From the NCBI GenBank assembly GCA_031367715.1, contig JANLQJ010000084.1, positions 4,641 through 68,640 of the forward strand: 64,000 nucleotides of DNA, read 5' to 3'. Each line of letters begins with the position of its first letter. The first letter of the stretch is position 1. The DNA comes from JANYHF01 sp031367715. Its GTDB lineage: Bacteria > Pseudomonadota > Alphaproteobacteria > Rhizobiales > Hyphomicrobiaceae. The notes beneath the pieces were generated by a model, which did not search any database, had not been told where the DNA came from, and was given only the letters and a program-made list of their open reading frames with translations. Positions 8,601 through 16,524 of this stretch are shown here, in pieces. A program made the translations under genes and the position numbers.

Positions 8601-8950
8601 AGGCGCCCAGGGCGCGCACGCTGCCCGAGGAGGCCGCCCGCGTCGTGCATGGCCGCGCGGCGAGCCCGCGCTGGATCGCGGGGCAGATGCGGCATGGCTT
8701 TCGCGGCGCCGCGGAACTTGCCTCGACCGTCGACAACGCTTTTGCGTTCGCGGCGACAACTGGCGCGGTAACCAGCAGCCACTTCGATCGTCTTTTTGAC
8801 GCCTATCTCGGCGACCCCGCCGTCGCCGCCTTCATCGCCGATGCCAACCCGGTCGCCGATGCCGCCATGCGCCGCCGCTTCGACGAGGCGATGCGGCGCG
8901 GTCTGTGGAGGCCGCGATCCAACTCCGCCGCAGCCGAGGTGGCGTCATGA
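5654..8950 (+). CDS. cobN: Cobaltochelatase subunit CobN
   Basis: A 1098-residue large subunit of the ATP-dependent aerobic cobaltochelatase, related to BchH/ChlH. It inserts Co(II) into hydrogenobyrinic acid a,c-diamide. Recognisable blocks are HLGAHGTLEWLPGK (about residues 528-541), YPRCIVMDLWGSASLRTGGEELATALHLMGVRPVW (about 758-792), RIDVTLRISGLFRDVFPMQ and the HxHD-type VHVHDHKEADIL near 934. The start is taken at ATG 5654 because CobN proteins begin MHLLxxxxxTL as here, although the frame is open further upstream. The partner subunits cobS and cobT are not in the window. cobG follows with an ATGA overlap. Confidence 0.95.
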   Translation: MHLLVREQATLDETAPAEDLNLTPADVVVLSFSDSDLNALAAAWTTWPADQWGARPSLRLANLQRMRHPLTVDLLIEKTIAGSKAVLVRLLGGIEYWRYGLEELAAACHAGGQVLAVVPGDGRPDGRLSAISTLEADDLAAVDGLMAAGGPANLRAALAFLGAKATGSAAPAPRPVALPDCGVYRFATGTGTPAAVVFYRSYVLAADTAPIDALCTAMAARGLDAEVIFVPSLKAPGAAEFVQARFAALKPRVVLNATAFSAASDAGTGSPLESADTAVLQVVMAGSRRNLWQADTRGLGAGDLAMHVVLPEADGRLGAGAISFKESDRWIAELQFAACLHQPAHDLIGGVADLAAGWARLASKPRAERRIALVLSTYPGRPDQIAHAVGLDGPASAEGILRKLSETGYTAGHPPTSKELLALVTDPDCGVRWPVAQYAAAFARLPLSLRQSIEAAWGRAEDDSSVIAGRFQFPAAAHGHVLVALQPERGTAADRKSSYHDPALPPRHAYVAFYLWLREAAQIDVLIHLGAHGTLEWLPGKAVALSAACAPRALIGGVPVIYPFIVNDPGEAAAAKRRLGAVTIGHLTPPLVSTELDGRLKEIEQLIDEFSAAQGLDPRRRKGLAVQIVDAAHRVGLAAELGLTAAGEPHDAIARIDAFLCDIKEMSIRDGLHVFGQMVSSDDPLIAASGPAEMAALLAALDGRFVKPGPSGAPSRGRRDVLPTGRNLTTIEPRGVPTRTAVAHGRIAAEAILQRYREDHGQYPRCIVMDLWGSASLRTGGEELATALHLMGVRPVWDHGSSRVTGFEVLALAEIGRPRIDVTLRISGLFRDVFPMQLGLFRAAVEKVARLDEDAENNPLAASRYPGSDAADRVFGAAPGAYGAGVTDAIDSGDWQSIDDLGKAYLAATPTAYRSDHESETVPGAFAVRLAAADAFVHVHDHKEADILSAADYASHQGGAHAAALSLGRTDLTSYHLDTATPEAPRARTLPEEAARVVHGRAASPRWIAGQMRHGFRGAAELASTVDNAFAFAATTGAVTSSHFDRLFDAYLGDPAVAAFIADANPVADAAMRRRFDEAMRRGLWRPRSNSAAAEVAS

Positions 8951-10200
8951 CCGCCGTGACCTTGCGCAAAGGCTGGTGCCCCGGCGTGCTGCGGCCGATG
9001 CCGGCGGGCGATGGCCTGCTGGTGCGGTTGCGCATCACGGGCGGCGAACTGAGTGCCGGCCTGGCGCAACAGATTGCCAGGCTGGCGCTACGCTACGGCA
9101 GCGGCGCTATCGATCTTACGCAGCGCGCCAATCTGCAATTGCGTGGGCTGCGCGAGGAAACGATCCGGCCACTGATCGATGAGCTGACGCAATTGGGGCT
9201 GATCGATCCCTCGATTGCCGCCGAGGCGGTTCGCAACGTGATGCTGTCGCCGCTCGCCGGACTGGACCCGGCGTGTGCTGACGGCCGTGCGATCGCGCGC
9301 GCGCTGGAGGATCGGCTGCGCCATGATACCTCGCTGCACCAGCTGCCGGGCAAGTTCGGTTTTGCCATCGATGGCGGCGGGCAATGGCCCCTTGGCGATG
9401 CCGGCGCTGACGTTAGGTTGATCGCGAGCGGCGCTGATCGGCCGTGGCGTATTCAGATCGGCGGCGCTGCCGTGTTGTCGCAGGCGGTGCCCGGCGCCGA
9501 TGCGGTCGTTGCCATGGTGCGCGTGACCCAGTGGTTTTGCGAGCGGGGCCTGCCGCGCAACATGCTGCGTATGCGCGATCTGGTCGCGGCCGATGGCGTA
9601 ACGGCGGTCTTGGCCAGCGGTGGTCTGCGTGCGGATATGACCTGCTCGGCGCCTGCGGCCAAGCCAGCGACCGGCCGCTTCTCGCCATCACCAAACGCGT
9701 TCGTGGTGGCAATTGGTTTGCCGTTCGGCCGCCTCGAGGCGGGTATCCTCGACCAACTGGCCGGCGCGGCGCCCGATGCAATGTTCCGCCTGACGCCGTG
9801 GCGCATGCTGTGCGTGGTGTGCACGAACGAGCGCGAGGCGCAGTCGCTGGAGCGGGCCGCCGTTGCGGCAGATCTCGTCACCGTCCCTGGCGATGCCCGG
9901 CTCGCGATCGATGCCTGCACCGGCGCGCCGGGCTGTGCCAACGCCACGACGCCAACGCGTCAGGACGCAGCCGGACTGGCGATCAGCCTCAAGGGCAAAA
10001 CACCCGCTTACAGGACAATTCATATCTCCGGTTGCGCCAAGGGTTGCGCGCATCGCGGCCGGGCTCCGATCACATTTGTCGCCAATGCCGGCCGCTACGA
10101 TCTGGTGTTGAACGGCAGTCCGGCGGACCAGCCCGTGCGCACGGGCATTTCCGGCGCCGATCTCGCGGGCGTCGTTGTCGCGCAAGGTGGCCTGTCATGA
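8947..10200 (+). CDS. cobG: Precorrin-3B synthase CobG
   Basis: A 417-residue member of the nitrite/sulfite reductase hemoprotein fold. CobG uses O2 to convert precorrin-3A to precorrin-3B, so its presence marks the oxygen-dependent branch. The duplicated ferredoxin-like half domains are visible (IDLTQRANLQLRGL near the N-terminus). The iron-sulfur cysteines are in CTGAPGC (about residues 323-329) and SGCAKGCAH (about 360-368). ATG 8947 overlaps the cobN stop, and its own stop overlaps the cobH start, both as ATGA. Confidence 0.94.
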   Translation: MTAVTLRKGWCPGVLRPMPAGDGLLVRLRITGGELSAGLAQQIARLALRYGSGAIDLTQRANLQLRGLREETIRPLIDELTQLGLIDPSIAAEAVRNVMLSPLAGLDPACADGRAIARALEDRLRHDTSLHQLPGKFGFAIDGGGQWPLGDAGADVRLIASGADRPWRIQIGGAAVLSQAVPGADAVVAMVRVTQWFCERGLPRNMLRMRDLVAADGVTAVLASGGLRADMTCSAPAAKPATGRFSPSPNAFVVAIGLPFGRLEAGILDQLAGAAPDAMFRLTPWRMLCVVCTNEREAQSLERAAVAADLVTVPGDARLAIDACTGAPGCANATTPTRQDAAGLAISLKGKTPAYRTIHISGCAKGCAHRGRAPITFVANAGRYDLVLNGSPADQPVRTGISGADLAGVVVAQGGLS

Positions 10201-10829
10201 CGGTCACGCACAGCTACCTCCGCGACGGCGCCGAAATCTACGCCCGCTCGTTCGCCATCATCCGTGCCGAGAGCGATCTGGCACGCTTTTCGAAGCTGGA
10301 AGAGCGCGTCGCCGTCCGGATCATCCACGCTTGCGGCATGGTGGATGTGGCCAGCGAGATTGCCTTTTCGACGGACTTTGCAACGCGCGGCAGCGCTGCG
10401 CTGGCATCCGGTGCGCCGATCCTGTGCGACGCACGCATGATCGCCGACGGCGTGACGCGCTCGCGCCTGCCAGCAGCCAACGAGGTCATCTGCACACTGC
10501 ATGATGCGCGTGTGCCCGCGCTGGCGGTGCAACTCGGCACCACCCGAACCGCCGCCGCCATGCAGCTGTGGGGCGAACGGCTGGCCGGTGCGGTCGTTGT
10601 GATCGGCAATGCACCAACGGCATTATTCCGCCTGTTTGAGCTGATCGATGCTGGCGCGCCCCGTCCCGCCGCGGTCATCGGCATGCCGGTGGGATTTGTC
10701 GGCGCTGCCGAATCCAAGGACGCCTTGGCCGCCCGCAGCGATCTGAACTGGGCCATCGTGCGCGGCCGCAAGGGTGGCAGTGCCATGGCGGCGGCGGCCC
10801 TCAATGCGCTGGCGAGTGACAAGGAATGA
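10197..10829 (+). CDS. cobH: Precorrin-8X methylmutase CobH
   Basis: A 210-residue enzyme that moves the C11 methyl to C12, turning precorrin-8X into hydrogenobyrinate. Family landmarks are RIIHACGMVD, with the catalytic His at about residue 43, then ILCDARMIADGV and GNAPTALFRLFELI, and the C-terminal RGRKGGSAMAAAALNAL. The length is normal for the family. The gene is embedded in the cobN-G-H-I-J run with 4-bp overlaps on both sides. Confidence 0.95.
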   Translation: MTVTHSYLRDGAEIYARSFAIIRAESDLARFSKLEERVAVRIIHACGMVDVASEIAFSTDFATRGSAALASGAPILCDARMIADGVTRSRLPAANEVICTLHDARVPALAVQLGTTRTAAAMQLWGERLAGAVVVIGNAPTALFRLFELIDAGAPRPAAVIGMPVGFVGAAESKDALAARSDLNWAIVRGRKGGSAMAAAALNALASDKE

Positions 10830-11557
10830 GCGTGCCCGGCAAACTCTATGGCGTTGGCGTCGGCCCCGGCGACCCTGAGCTGATGACGCTGAAGGCCGCG
10901 CGGTTTCTGGCTGGCGCCACGGTTGTTGCCTACTTCCACAAGCGCGGCCATCAGGGCCATGCGCGAACCATCATCGATGGCCGCATTGCGCCTGGCGCGC
11001 AGGAATTGCCGCTCGAATACCCGGTGACGACGGAAATTCCGTCAAAGGATGATGCCTATACGTCGGCATTGACGGCGTTCTACGATGCCGCCGCCGCCAG
11101 CATCGCGGCCCGGCTGGCGCTCGGGCACGACGTGGCGCTGGTGTGCGAGGGCGACCCGTTCTTCTACGGTTCCTTCATGCACATCTATCACCGCCTCAAC
11201 AAAAGGCACGCTATCGAAGTGGTGCCGGGCATCACCGGCATGCAGGCCTGCTGGACGCGGGCGGGCACGCCGATCACCTATAGCGATGATGTGCTGCAAG
11301 TGCTGCCTGGAACCCTGTCCGAGGCCGCGCTTATCGAGCGCATGCGGGTTGCCGATGCGCTGGTGATCATGAAGCTTGGCAGCAACTTTGCAAAAGTGCG
11401 GCGTGCCCTGACGGCTGCGGGGCTGGCGGGCCGCGCCGTCTATGTCGAGCGCGGCAGCATGGCGGGCGAGATCGTCCTAGCGCTGAATGACAAGCTAGAT
11501 GATGTTGCGCCCTATTTCTCGATGATTCTTGTTCCGGGTCTTGGCAGATGCCTGTGA
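10826..11557 (+). CDS. cobI: Precorrin-2 C20-methyltransferase CobI
   Basis: A 243-residue SAM-dependent tetrapyrrole methylase that converts precorrin-2 to precorrin-3A. The N-terminal GVGVGPGDPELMTLKA and the central CEGDPFFYGSFMHIYHRL are SAM/substrate loops typical of CobI/CbiL, as is VVPGITGMQACWTRAGTPITYSDD. Overlaps cobH by 4 bp and cobJ by 10 bp, which implies tight coupling. Confidence 0.95.
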   Translation: MSVPGKLYGVGVGPGDPELMTLKAARFLAGATVVAYFHKRGHQGHARTIIDGRIAPGAQELPLEYPVTTEIPSKDDAYTSALTAFYDAAAASIAARLALGHDVALVCEGDPFFYGSFMHIYHRLNKRHAIEVVPGITGMQACWTRAGTPITYSDDVLQVLPGTLSEAALIERMRVADALVIMKLGSNFAKVRRALTAAGLAGRAVYVERGSMAGEIVLALNDKLDDVAPYFSMILVPGLGRCL

Positions 11558-12312
11558 GCGGCAGACTGACCGTCGTGGGCGTTGGCCCCGGGCCGGAGGG
11601 ATGGGTGACGCCCGCCGTCAGCGCTGCATTGGCCGGCGCCGAAGTCCTGTACGGTTACGGTCCCTATCTCGATCGGGTGCCGGGCCGCCTTGGGCAGATC
11701 CGTCATGCTACCGACAATCGAGAGGAATTGGCGCGTGCGGGGGCGGCGTTGGAAGCGGCGGCGTCAGGTCGGTCCGTGGTGGTGGTGTCGGGCGGCGATC
11801 CTGGTGTGTTTGCCATGGCGGCGGCGGTGTGCGAGGCGGTCGAGCGCGGCCCGGCGGCCTGGCGCAGCCTGGACATCCGGGTCGAGCCCGGCGTCACTGC
11901 GATGCTGGCGGCGGCGGCTCGCGTGGGAGCGCCGCTCGGCGCCGACTTTGCGTGCCTGTCGCTGTCGGACAATCTCAAGCCCTGGCACCTGATCGAGCGG
12001 CGCTTGCGGCTTGCCTGCGAGGCGGGATTGGTGCTGGCCCTCTACAATCCGGCATCGCGCGCCCGTCCTGGCAGCGTCGCCAAGGCCTTTCAAGTGCTGC
12101 TGGAGATGCGCGGGCCACAGACGCCTGTGATCTTTGCAACCGCGGTTGGCCGCCCCGATGAGCGTATCGACGTGGTGCGTCTTGGCGCCGCCGATCCCGC
12201 GCGCGCCGATATGCGCACGCTGATCATTGTCGGCTGTGAGGGTACACGGATTATTGAACGGCCGGGGATGACGCCGCTGGTCTATTCCGAGCGCTTTGCC
12301 AAGGAGGCGTGA
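11548..12312 (+). CDS. cobJ: Precorrin-3B C17-methyltransferase CobJ
   Basis: A 254-residue tetrapyrrole methylase that methylates C17 of precorrin-3B and contracts the ring, giving precorrin-4. Landmarks are VVGVGPGPEGWVTPA (SAM loop), GYGPYLDRV, VSGGDPGVFAMAAAV, LYNPASRARP and the C-terminal TLIIVGCEGTRII. It starts 10 bp inside cobI. Its last 31 bp overlap the 3' end of the convergent cobK, so the two transcripts share a short antisense segment. Confidence 0.95.
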   Translation: MPVSGRLTVVGVGPGPEGWVTPAVSAALAGAEVLYGYGPYLDRVPGRLGQIRHATDNREELARAGAALEAAASGRSVVVVSGGDPGVFAMAAAVCEAVERGPAAWRSLDIRVEPGVTAMLAAAARVGAPLGADFACLSLSDNLKPWHLIERRLRLACEAGLVLALYNPASRARPGSVAKAFQVLLEMRGPQTPVIFATAVGRPDERIDVVRLGAADPARADMRTLIIVGCEGTRIIERPGMTPLVYSERFAKEA

Positions 12313-13049
12313 TGCAGGCCCAGAACTGCGAGCACGTCCTCGATACTGCAAACAGCGGCGGCGGTTGCCGCGGTGGGCCGTTCGACCATGATCACCGGCA
12401 GGCCGAGGGTGCGTGCCGCCGCCAGTTTGGCCGCAGCGGCCTTGCCGCCGGAATTCTTGCTGACGAGCAGCGAGATACGGTGTTTACGGAGCAACGCCAG
12501 TTCGGCATTGGCGTCAAACGGCCCGCGCCCAACGATGATCTCGACCTTGTCGAGACCGGCGGGGATATCGGGCGGGTCGATGACACGGATAACATAGGTA
12601 TGTTGTGGCTTGGCGGCGAAGGGGCTGAGCGATTGCCGGCCGACGGTGAGAAAGACGCGGGCGGACAGATCCGGCAGCGCGGCTGCCGCAGCCTCGAGAC
12701 TGGCGGCCATGGTCCACTGGTCACCCTTGACCGGTCGCCAGGCGGGCCGGGACAGGACGATCAGCGGCGTTTGTGTCGCGTTGGCAGCGAGAATCGCGTT
12801 GGCGCTGATCTGCTCTGCAAACGGATGAGTGGCGTCGATCAACACGCCGGTAGCGTTGTCACGGAGATACTGGGCCAGTCCAGCGGCCCCGCCAAAACCG
12901 CCGATGCGCGTAGCTATCGGCGGCAGCCGCGGCGCGATTGTGCGTCCGGCCAGCGACAAGGTGGCGTTGAAACGCGAATCCCCGGCCAGCCGTTCGGCCA
13001 GGCCACTGGCTTCCGAGGTGCCGCCAAGTATCAGGATGCTCAGGCGCAT
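12282..13049 (-). CDS. cobK: Precorrin-6A reductase CobK
   Basis: A 255-residue NADPH-dependent reductase that converts precorrin-6A to precorrin-6B. The N-terminal LILGGTSEASGLAERL is the nucleotide loop; IDATHPFAEQISANA and LLVSKNSGGKAAAAKLAAARTLGLPVIMVERP are family signatures. The frame is open for 41 codons upstream, but homology begins at MRLSILILGGTSE, so the start is the ATG complemented at 13047-13049. It is transcribed opposite to the rest of the cob run and divergent from cobL, an arrangement often seen in Cob clusters. Confidence 0.94.
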   Translation of the reverse strand: MRLSILILGGTSEASGLAERLAGDSRFNATLSLAGRTIAPRLPPIATRIGGFGGAAGLAQYLRDNATGVLIDATHPFAEQISANAILAANATQTPLIVLSRPAWRPVKGDQWTMAASLEAAAAALPDLSARVFLTVGRQSLSPFAAKPQHTYVIRVIDPPDIPAGLDKVEIIVGRGPFDANAELALLRKHRISLLVSKNSGGKAAAAKLAAARTLGLPVIMVERPTAATAAAVCSIEDVLAVLGLHHASLAKRSE

Positions 13050-13129
13050 GGTACGGCAACTCCGGGACGGTTGAATAGGCACTACATCATTGTTCTGCTG
13101 TTCAAAAACACAATACCATGGGCGCAATC

Positions 13130-13150
13130 CCTTCTCCCATCGGGAGAAGG
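13130..13150. repeat. Perfect 9-bp hairpin between cobK and cobL
   Basis: CCTTCTCCC at 13130-13138 is the perfect reverse complement of GGGAGAAGG at 13142-13150, with a 3-nt loop. It lies in the divergent cobK/cobL space. Similar CTC/GAG-rich palindromes occur near 5342, 24777 and 53143, so it is more likely a dispersed palindromic unit than a dedicated operator. It is only about 22 bp from the cobL start and could affect initiation. Confidence 0.5.
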
Positions 13151-13171
13151 AAGTGTCGCGTGGATCTGGCA

Positions 13172-14395
13172 ATGAATGAACCGGAACCTATTGGACCCTG
13201 GTTGTCCATCATCGGCATCGGCGAGGATGGGGTCGCAGGGCTGTCGCCAGCGGCCCGGACGCTGATCGGCGCGGCTGAGGTGGTCGCCGGAGGCCAGCGG
13301 CACCTGAAGCTGGTCGGTGATCTTGCGTGCCGGACGTTGGCTTGGTCGTCGCCGATGGATGCCAGCGTTGCTGAAGTGCTGGCCTTGCGTGGCCGGCGTG
13401 TTGCCGTATTGGCGACCGGCGATCCGTTCAATCATGGCGTAGGCGCCATATTGGTTCGTGCGCTGAGGCCCGGCGAGTGGGTGTCTTATCCTCAGCCGTC
13501 GGCCTTCTCGCTGGCGGCGAACCGGCTTGGCTGGGCGCAGCAGGACACCCTCACCATCGGGGTGAACGGGCGTGCCGTCGAGCGGCTGATCGCGCTGCTG
13601 CACCCGGGTGCGCGCATCCTGGCGCTGTCGGCCGATGCGACGACGCCGGCGGCCGTGGCAGCGCTGTTGGTGGCGCGCGGTTGCGGAGACTCGAAATTGA
13701 CGGTGCTCGAGGCGATGGGCGGAAACCACGAGCGGGTGCGTTCCGTGCCAGCCAGGTGCTTCGATCTCCGCGACATCCATCCCCTCAACGTCATGGCCCT
13801 CGAGGTTGTGGCCAATGCCGGCGCGCGAGTAATTCCGTGTACGTCTGGACTGCCGGATGACTGGTTCGAGAGCGATGGCCAGCTGACCAAGCGCGAGGTG
13901 CGGGCGCTGACGCTGGCCAGCCTCGCGCCCCAGCGCGGCGAACATCTCTGGGATCTCGGCTGCGGTTCGGGCTCGGTCGCCATCGAATGGATGCTGGCCG
14001 ATCCGAGTTGCCGCGCGAGCGGCGTCGAGCTGCAGCCGGGACGAGCGGCCCGGGCGGCCCGCAATGCGCTCAATCTGGGCGTTCCGGGCTTGCGCATCGA
14101 AATCGGCGACGTCGGGGCGCTGCTCGACAAACTCGATCCTCCGCAAGCGGTGTTCATCGGCGGTGGCGCGCGCGAGCCGGGGCTGATCGATCGGGTCTGG
14201 GAGACATTGCCGCCGGGCGGACGTCTTGCGATCAACGCCGTAACTTTGGAAAGCGAAGCCATCGTGCTCGCCGAATACGCGCGCAAGGGCGGCAGCCTGA
14301 CGCGCATCTGCATCGATCGGGCTGATCCGGTCGGCGGGCTCACAGGTTGGCGGCCCGCGATGCCGGTACTGCATTGGCTAACGGTGAAGCCGTGA
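13172..14395 (+). CDS. cobL: Precorrin-6Y C5,15-methyltransferase (decarboxylating) CobL
   Basis: A 407-residue two-domain protein. The N-terminal CbiE-like tetrapyrrole methylase covers about residues 8-205 (SIIGIGEDGVAGLSPAA, VLATGDPFNHGVG, EAMGGNHERVR). The C-terminal CbiT-like Rossmann methyltransferase covers about 225-405 (DLGCGSGSVAIEWM as SAM loop, FIGGGAREPGLID). It methylates C5 and C15 and decarboxylates the C12 acetate to give precorrin-8X. The start is taken at ATG 13172 (MNEPEPIGPWLSIIGIG); an upstream in-frame ATG at 13118 would translate the hairpin. The stop overlaps the cobE GTG start. Confidence 0.94.
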   Translation: MNEPEPIGPWLSIIGIGEDGVAGLSPAARTLIGAAEVVAGGQRHLKLVGDLACRTLAWSSPMDASVAEVLALRGRRVAVLATGDPFNHGVGAILVRALRPGEWVSYPQPSAFSLAANRLGWAQQDTLTIGVNGRAVERLIALLHPGARILALSADATTPAAVAALLVARGCGDSKLTVLEAMGGNHERVRSVPARCFDLRDIHPLNVMALEVVANAGARVIPCTSGLPDDWFESDGQLTKREVRALTLASLAPQRGEHLWDLGCGSGSVAIEWMLADPSCRASGVELQPGRAARAARNALNLGVPGLRIEIGDVGALLDKLDPPQAVFIGGGAREPGLIDRVWETLPPGGRLAINAVTLESEAIVLAEYARKGGSLTRICIDRADPVGGLTGWRPAMPVLHWLTVKP

Positions 14396-14847
14396 TCGTG
14401 GCAGGTATCGGCGCGCGGTCGGTGGCGACCTCGGCGGACATAGTTGCGGCAGTGACGGACTGCTGCCGGCGCGCGGGCATCGCGTTAACCGAATTGGGGG
14501 TGCTTGCCGGGCTCGACCGGGCCGAGACCGTGACGGCACTGTGCGCTGCCGGAGTGGAACTAGGCCAAACCCAGGCCATGTGTGACCATGACAGGGTCAT
14601 GGACGACCCTTCTTCGTCGTTTGCGGGATTGAAAATTCAGGTATTTTCCGTTGCAGAACTGCAACTTCAGGCCTCCCGTTGTGTCACACTGTCGCAGCGG
14701 TCGATGACGGCTACCGGCGTTCCGTCGGTGGCGGAAGCGGCGGCGCTGACGGCCTCGGGACCCGACGGCATGCTGTTTCTGCAGCGTGTGGCGTTTGCCC
14801 GGGTGACGGTGGCGCTGGCTGTTGCTCCTGGAGGGACGCAAGAATGA
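14392..14847 (+). CDS. cobE: Cobalamin biosynthesis protein CobE (CbiG C-terminal type), GTG start
   Basis: A 151-residue protein of the CobE/GbiG C-terminal family: N-terminal VIVAGIGARSVATSADIVAAV and C-terminal TGVPSVAEAAALTASGPDGMLFLQRVAFARVTVALAV. Its exact chemical step in the aerobic pathway is not settled. The start is set at GTG 14392, which overlaps the cobL stop (GTGA) and gives the usual N-terminus; the only upstream ATG would lie inside cobL. The middle (about residues 60-105, MCDHDRVMDDPSSS onward) looks less conserved than the ends. The stop overlaps cobM as ATGA. Confidence 0.82.
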   Translation: MIVAGIGARSVATSADIVAAVTDCCRRAGIALTELGVLAGLDRAETVTALCAAGVELGQTQAMCDHDRVMDDPSSSFAGLKIQVFSVAELQLQASRCVTLSQRSMTATGVPSVAEAAALTASGPDGMLFLQRVAFARVTVALAVAPGGTQE

Positions 14848-15602
14848 CCATCCATTTTATCGGCGCGGGACCGGGTGCGCCCGACCTCATCACGGTGCGC
14901 GGACAGCGGCTGGTGGCCGCCTCGCCGGTGTGCCTCCATGCCGGATCGCTGGTGCCGAAAGAGATCGTTGCGCTGTGCCCACCGGGCGCGCGCATCATCG
15001 ATACCGCGCCATTGAGCCTTGACGAGATTGAAGCCGAGTTCGTCCGTGCACACCAAGAGGGGGCCGATGTCGCGCGCTTGCATTCCGGCGATCTTTCCAT
15101 CTGGAGTGCGCTCGGCGAACAGCTGCGGCGGCTGGATCGGCTGGAAATTCCGTATACCATCACACCTGGCGTGCCGGCGTTCTCGGCCGCCGCGGCCGCG
15201 CTCGGGCGCGAGCTGACCTTGCCGGAGGTGGCGCAAAGCGTCGTGCTCACGCGCACATCGGGACGGGCCTCAGCAATGCCAGAGCGCGAGAACCTGTCGG
15301 CCTTTGCTGCGACCGGAGCAACCCTGGCCATCCATCTCTCGATCCACGTTCTCTCACAGGTGATCGATCAGCTTACGCCGCATTATGGTGTCGATTGTCC
15401 GGTGGCGGTGGTTTACCGGGCGTCCTGGCCAGATGAGCAGATTGTGCGGGGAACGCTTGAAACGATTGTCGCTGACATGGCGGCAGCGCCCGTGGAGCGC
15501 ACGGCGCTCATTCTGGTAGGGCGTGCACTGAGCGGTGAATTGAGTCGAGAAAGTGCGCTATACAGCGCCAGTTATCAGCGGCGCTATCGCGGGTGGACAT
15601 AA
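14844..15602 (+). CDS. cobM: Precorrin-4 C11-methyltransferase CobM
   Basis: A 252-residue tetrapyrrole methylase that adds a methyl at C11 of precorrin-4, giving precorrin-5. Signatures are IHFIGAGPGAPDLITVRG (SAM loop), ARLHSGDLSIWSALGEQL, PYTITPGVPAFSAAAAALGRELTLPEV, VLTRTSGRASAMPE and AVVYRASWPDEQI. Length is standard. It starts in the cobE stop codon and ends the plus-strand cob run, 46 bp from the convergent aquaporin gene. Confidence 0.95.
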   Translation: MTIHFIGAGPGAPDLITVRGQRLVAASPVCLHAGSLVPKEIVALCPPGARIIDTAPLSLDEIEAEFVRAHQEGADVARLHSGDLSIWSALGEQLRRLDRLEIPYTITPGVPAFSAAAAALGRELTLPEVAQSVVLTRTSGRASAMPERENLSAFAATGATLAIHLSIHVLSQVIDQLTPHYGVDCPVAVVYRASWPDEQIVRGTLETIVADMAAAPVERTALILVGRALSGELSRESALYSASYQRRYRGWT

Positions 15603-15632
15603 AAAGAAGTCGAGGGGCAACGTGCCCCCCGA
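15602..15632 (-). terminator. Rho-independent terminator for aqpZ (minus strand)
   Basis: GGGGCA (15614-15619) pairs with TGCCCC (15623-15628) around ACG, with extra TCG/CGA closing pairs. Read on the minus strand, the stem is followed by CTTCTTTTTA, a T-rich tail suited to ending the aqpZ transcript. It lies in the cobM/aqpZ convergent gap. Confidence 0.5.
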
Positions 15633-15648
15633 CCCCGTGACTTGCCGG

Positions 15649-16338
15649 TTAGGCGGCGGCGTCAAGCGGAGAACCTGTACGGAACATCAATCCGGCGACT
15701 GCAGCACCAATAGCGGGGGCGACGATGAACAGCCAGAGCTGCGACATCGCGTGGGCGCCCGCGAACAGGGCCGGGCCAAGGCTGCGGGCCGGGTTGACCG
15801 ACGTGCCGGTGATTGGGATGCCAACCAGATGGATTACGACCAGCGTCAAGCCGATGGCGAGACCGGCCAACGTCGAGGGCGAGCCCTTCTGCGTCACGCC
15901 CAGGATGGTGACCAGGAACAGGAAGGTCGCAACCACCTCAAACAGGAATGCCGAGGCCAGACCGTATTCGCCGAGGTAGCCCGCACCCCAGCCGTTCTGA
16001 CCCAGGCCCGCCTTGGCGACGTCATAACCGGCGATCTTGCCAGTGACGATCAGGTAGAGAATGCCGGCACCAACCACCGCACCCAGGCATTGGGCGATCA
16101 CATAGGTGATGAAGTCGGCCATCGACATGCGGCCGGCCACCAGCGCACCGAGGCTGACCGCGGGATTGACGTGGCAGCCCGAAATCGGGCCGATGCCGTA
16201 GGCCATGGCAACAATGGCCAGGCCAAAGGCTAAGGCGATGCCCATGAAGCCGATCTTGTCACCGGCGATGACGGCGGCGCCGCAGCCGAGCAGCACCAGC
16301 GTGGCGGTACCGATGAATTCCGCAATGGCTTTCTTCAT
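15649..16338 (-). CDS. aqpZ: Aquaporin Z
   Basis: A 229-residue MIP-family water channel with six transmembrane helices and the two half-helix NPA motifs, HVNPAVS (about residues 61-67) and SVNPARS (about 183-189). The His near residue 172 (VIHLVG) and the Arg after the second NPA are the selectivity-filter residues of water-specific AqpZ proteins. The frame is open upstream, but MKKAIAEFIGTATLVLLGCG is the normal N-terminus. It lies inside the cobalamin locus on the opposite strand and probably has no role in it. Confidence 0.95.
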   Translation of the reverse strand: MKKAIAEFIGTATLVLLGCGAAVIAGDKIGFMGIALAFGLAIVAMAYGIGPISGCHVNPAVSLGALVAGRMSMADFITYVIAQCLGAVVGAGILYLIVTGKIAGYDVAKAGLGQNGWGAGYLGEYGLASAFLFEVVATFLFLVTILGVTQKGSPSTLAGLAIGLTLVVIHLVGIPITGTSVNPARSLGPALFAGAHAMSQLWLFIVAPAIGAAVAGLMFRTGSPLDAAA

Positions 16339-16449
16339 GATGAGACCTGTTCTCCCTCTAACGCCGCCCGATTCGGCAGCTGGATCAGCCCTAGCAGAAG
16401 CGATCCGCACAGACCCTCAGTACCGGCCGTGTTAAGTAAAAGTCATGCT

Positions 16450-16498
16450 CCGACTGTTGCAAACGGGCAACAGCGGATAGCACGGCCGGAACAGTCGG
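16450..16498. repeat. Nested inverted repeats upstream of aqpZ
   Basis: CTGTTGC (16454-16460) pairs perfectly with GCAACAG (16467-16473). A second perfect pair is CCGACTGT (16450-16457) with ACAGTCGG (16491-16498). The two stems share bases and cannot form together. They sit between aqpZ and the small secreted protein, both on the minus strand, so they could be a terminator of the upstream gene or part of aqpZ control. Confidence 0.35.
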
Positions 16499-16524
16499 TT
16501 AACCACGGTGAATTGCATCAACAA

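Noticed and set aside
12309..13175. Plus-strand frame of 288 codons opposite cobK
   Set aside because: The minus strand encodes a standard CobK with all signatures; the plus frame is a shadow.
13082..14374. Minus-strand frame of 430 codons opposite cobL
   Set aside because: CobL on the plus strand is full length and strongly recognisable.
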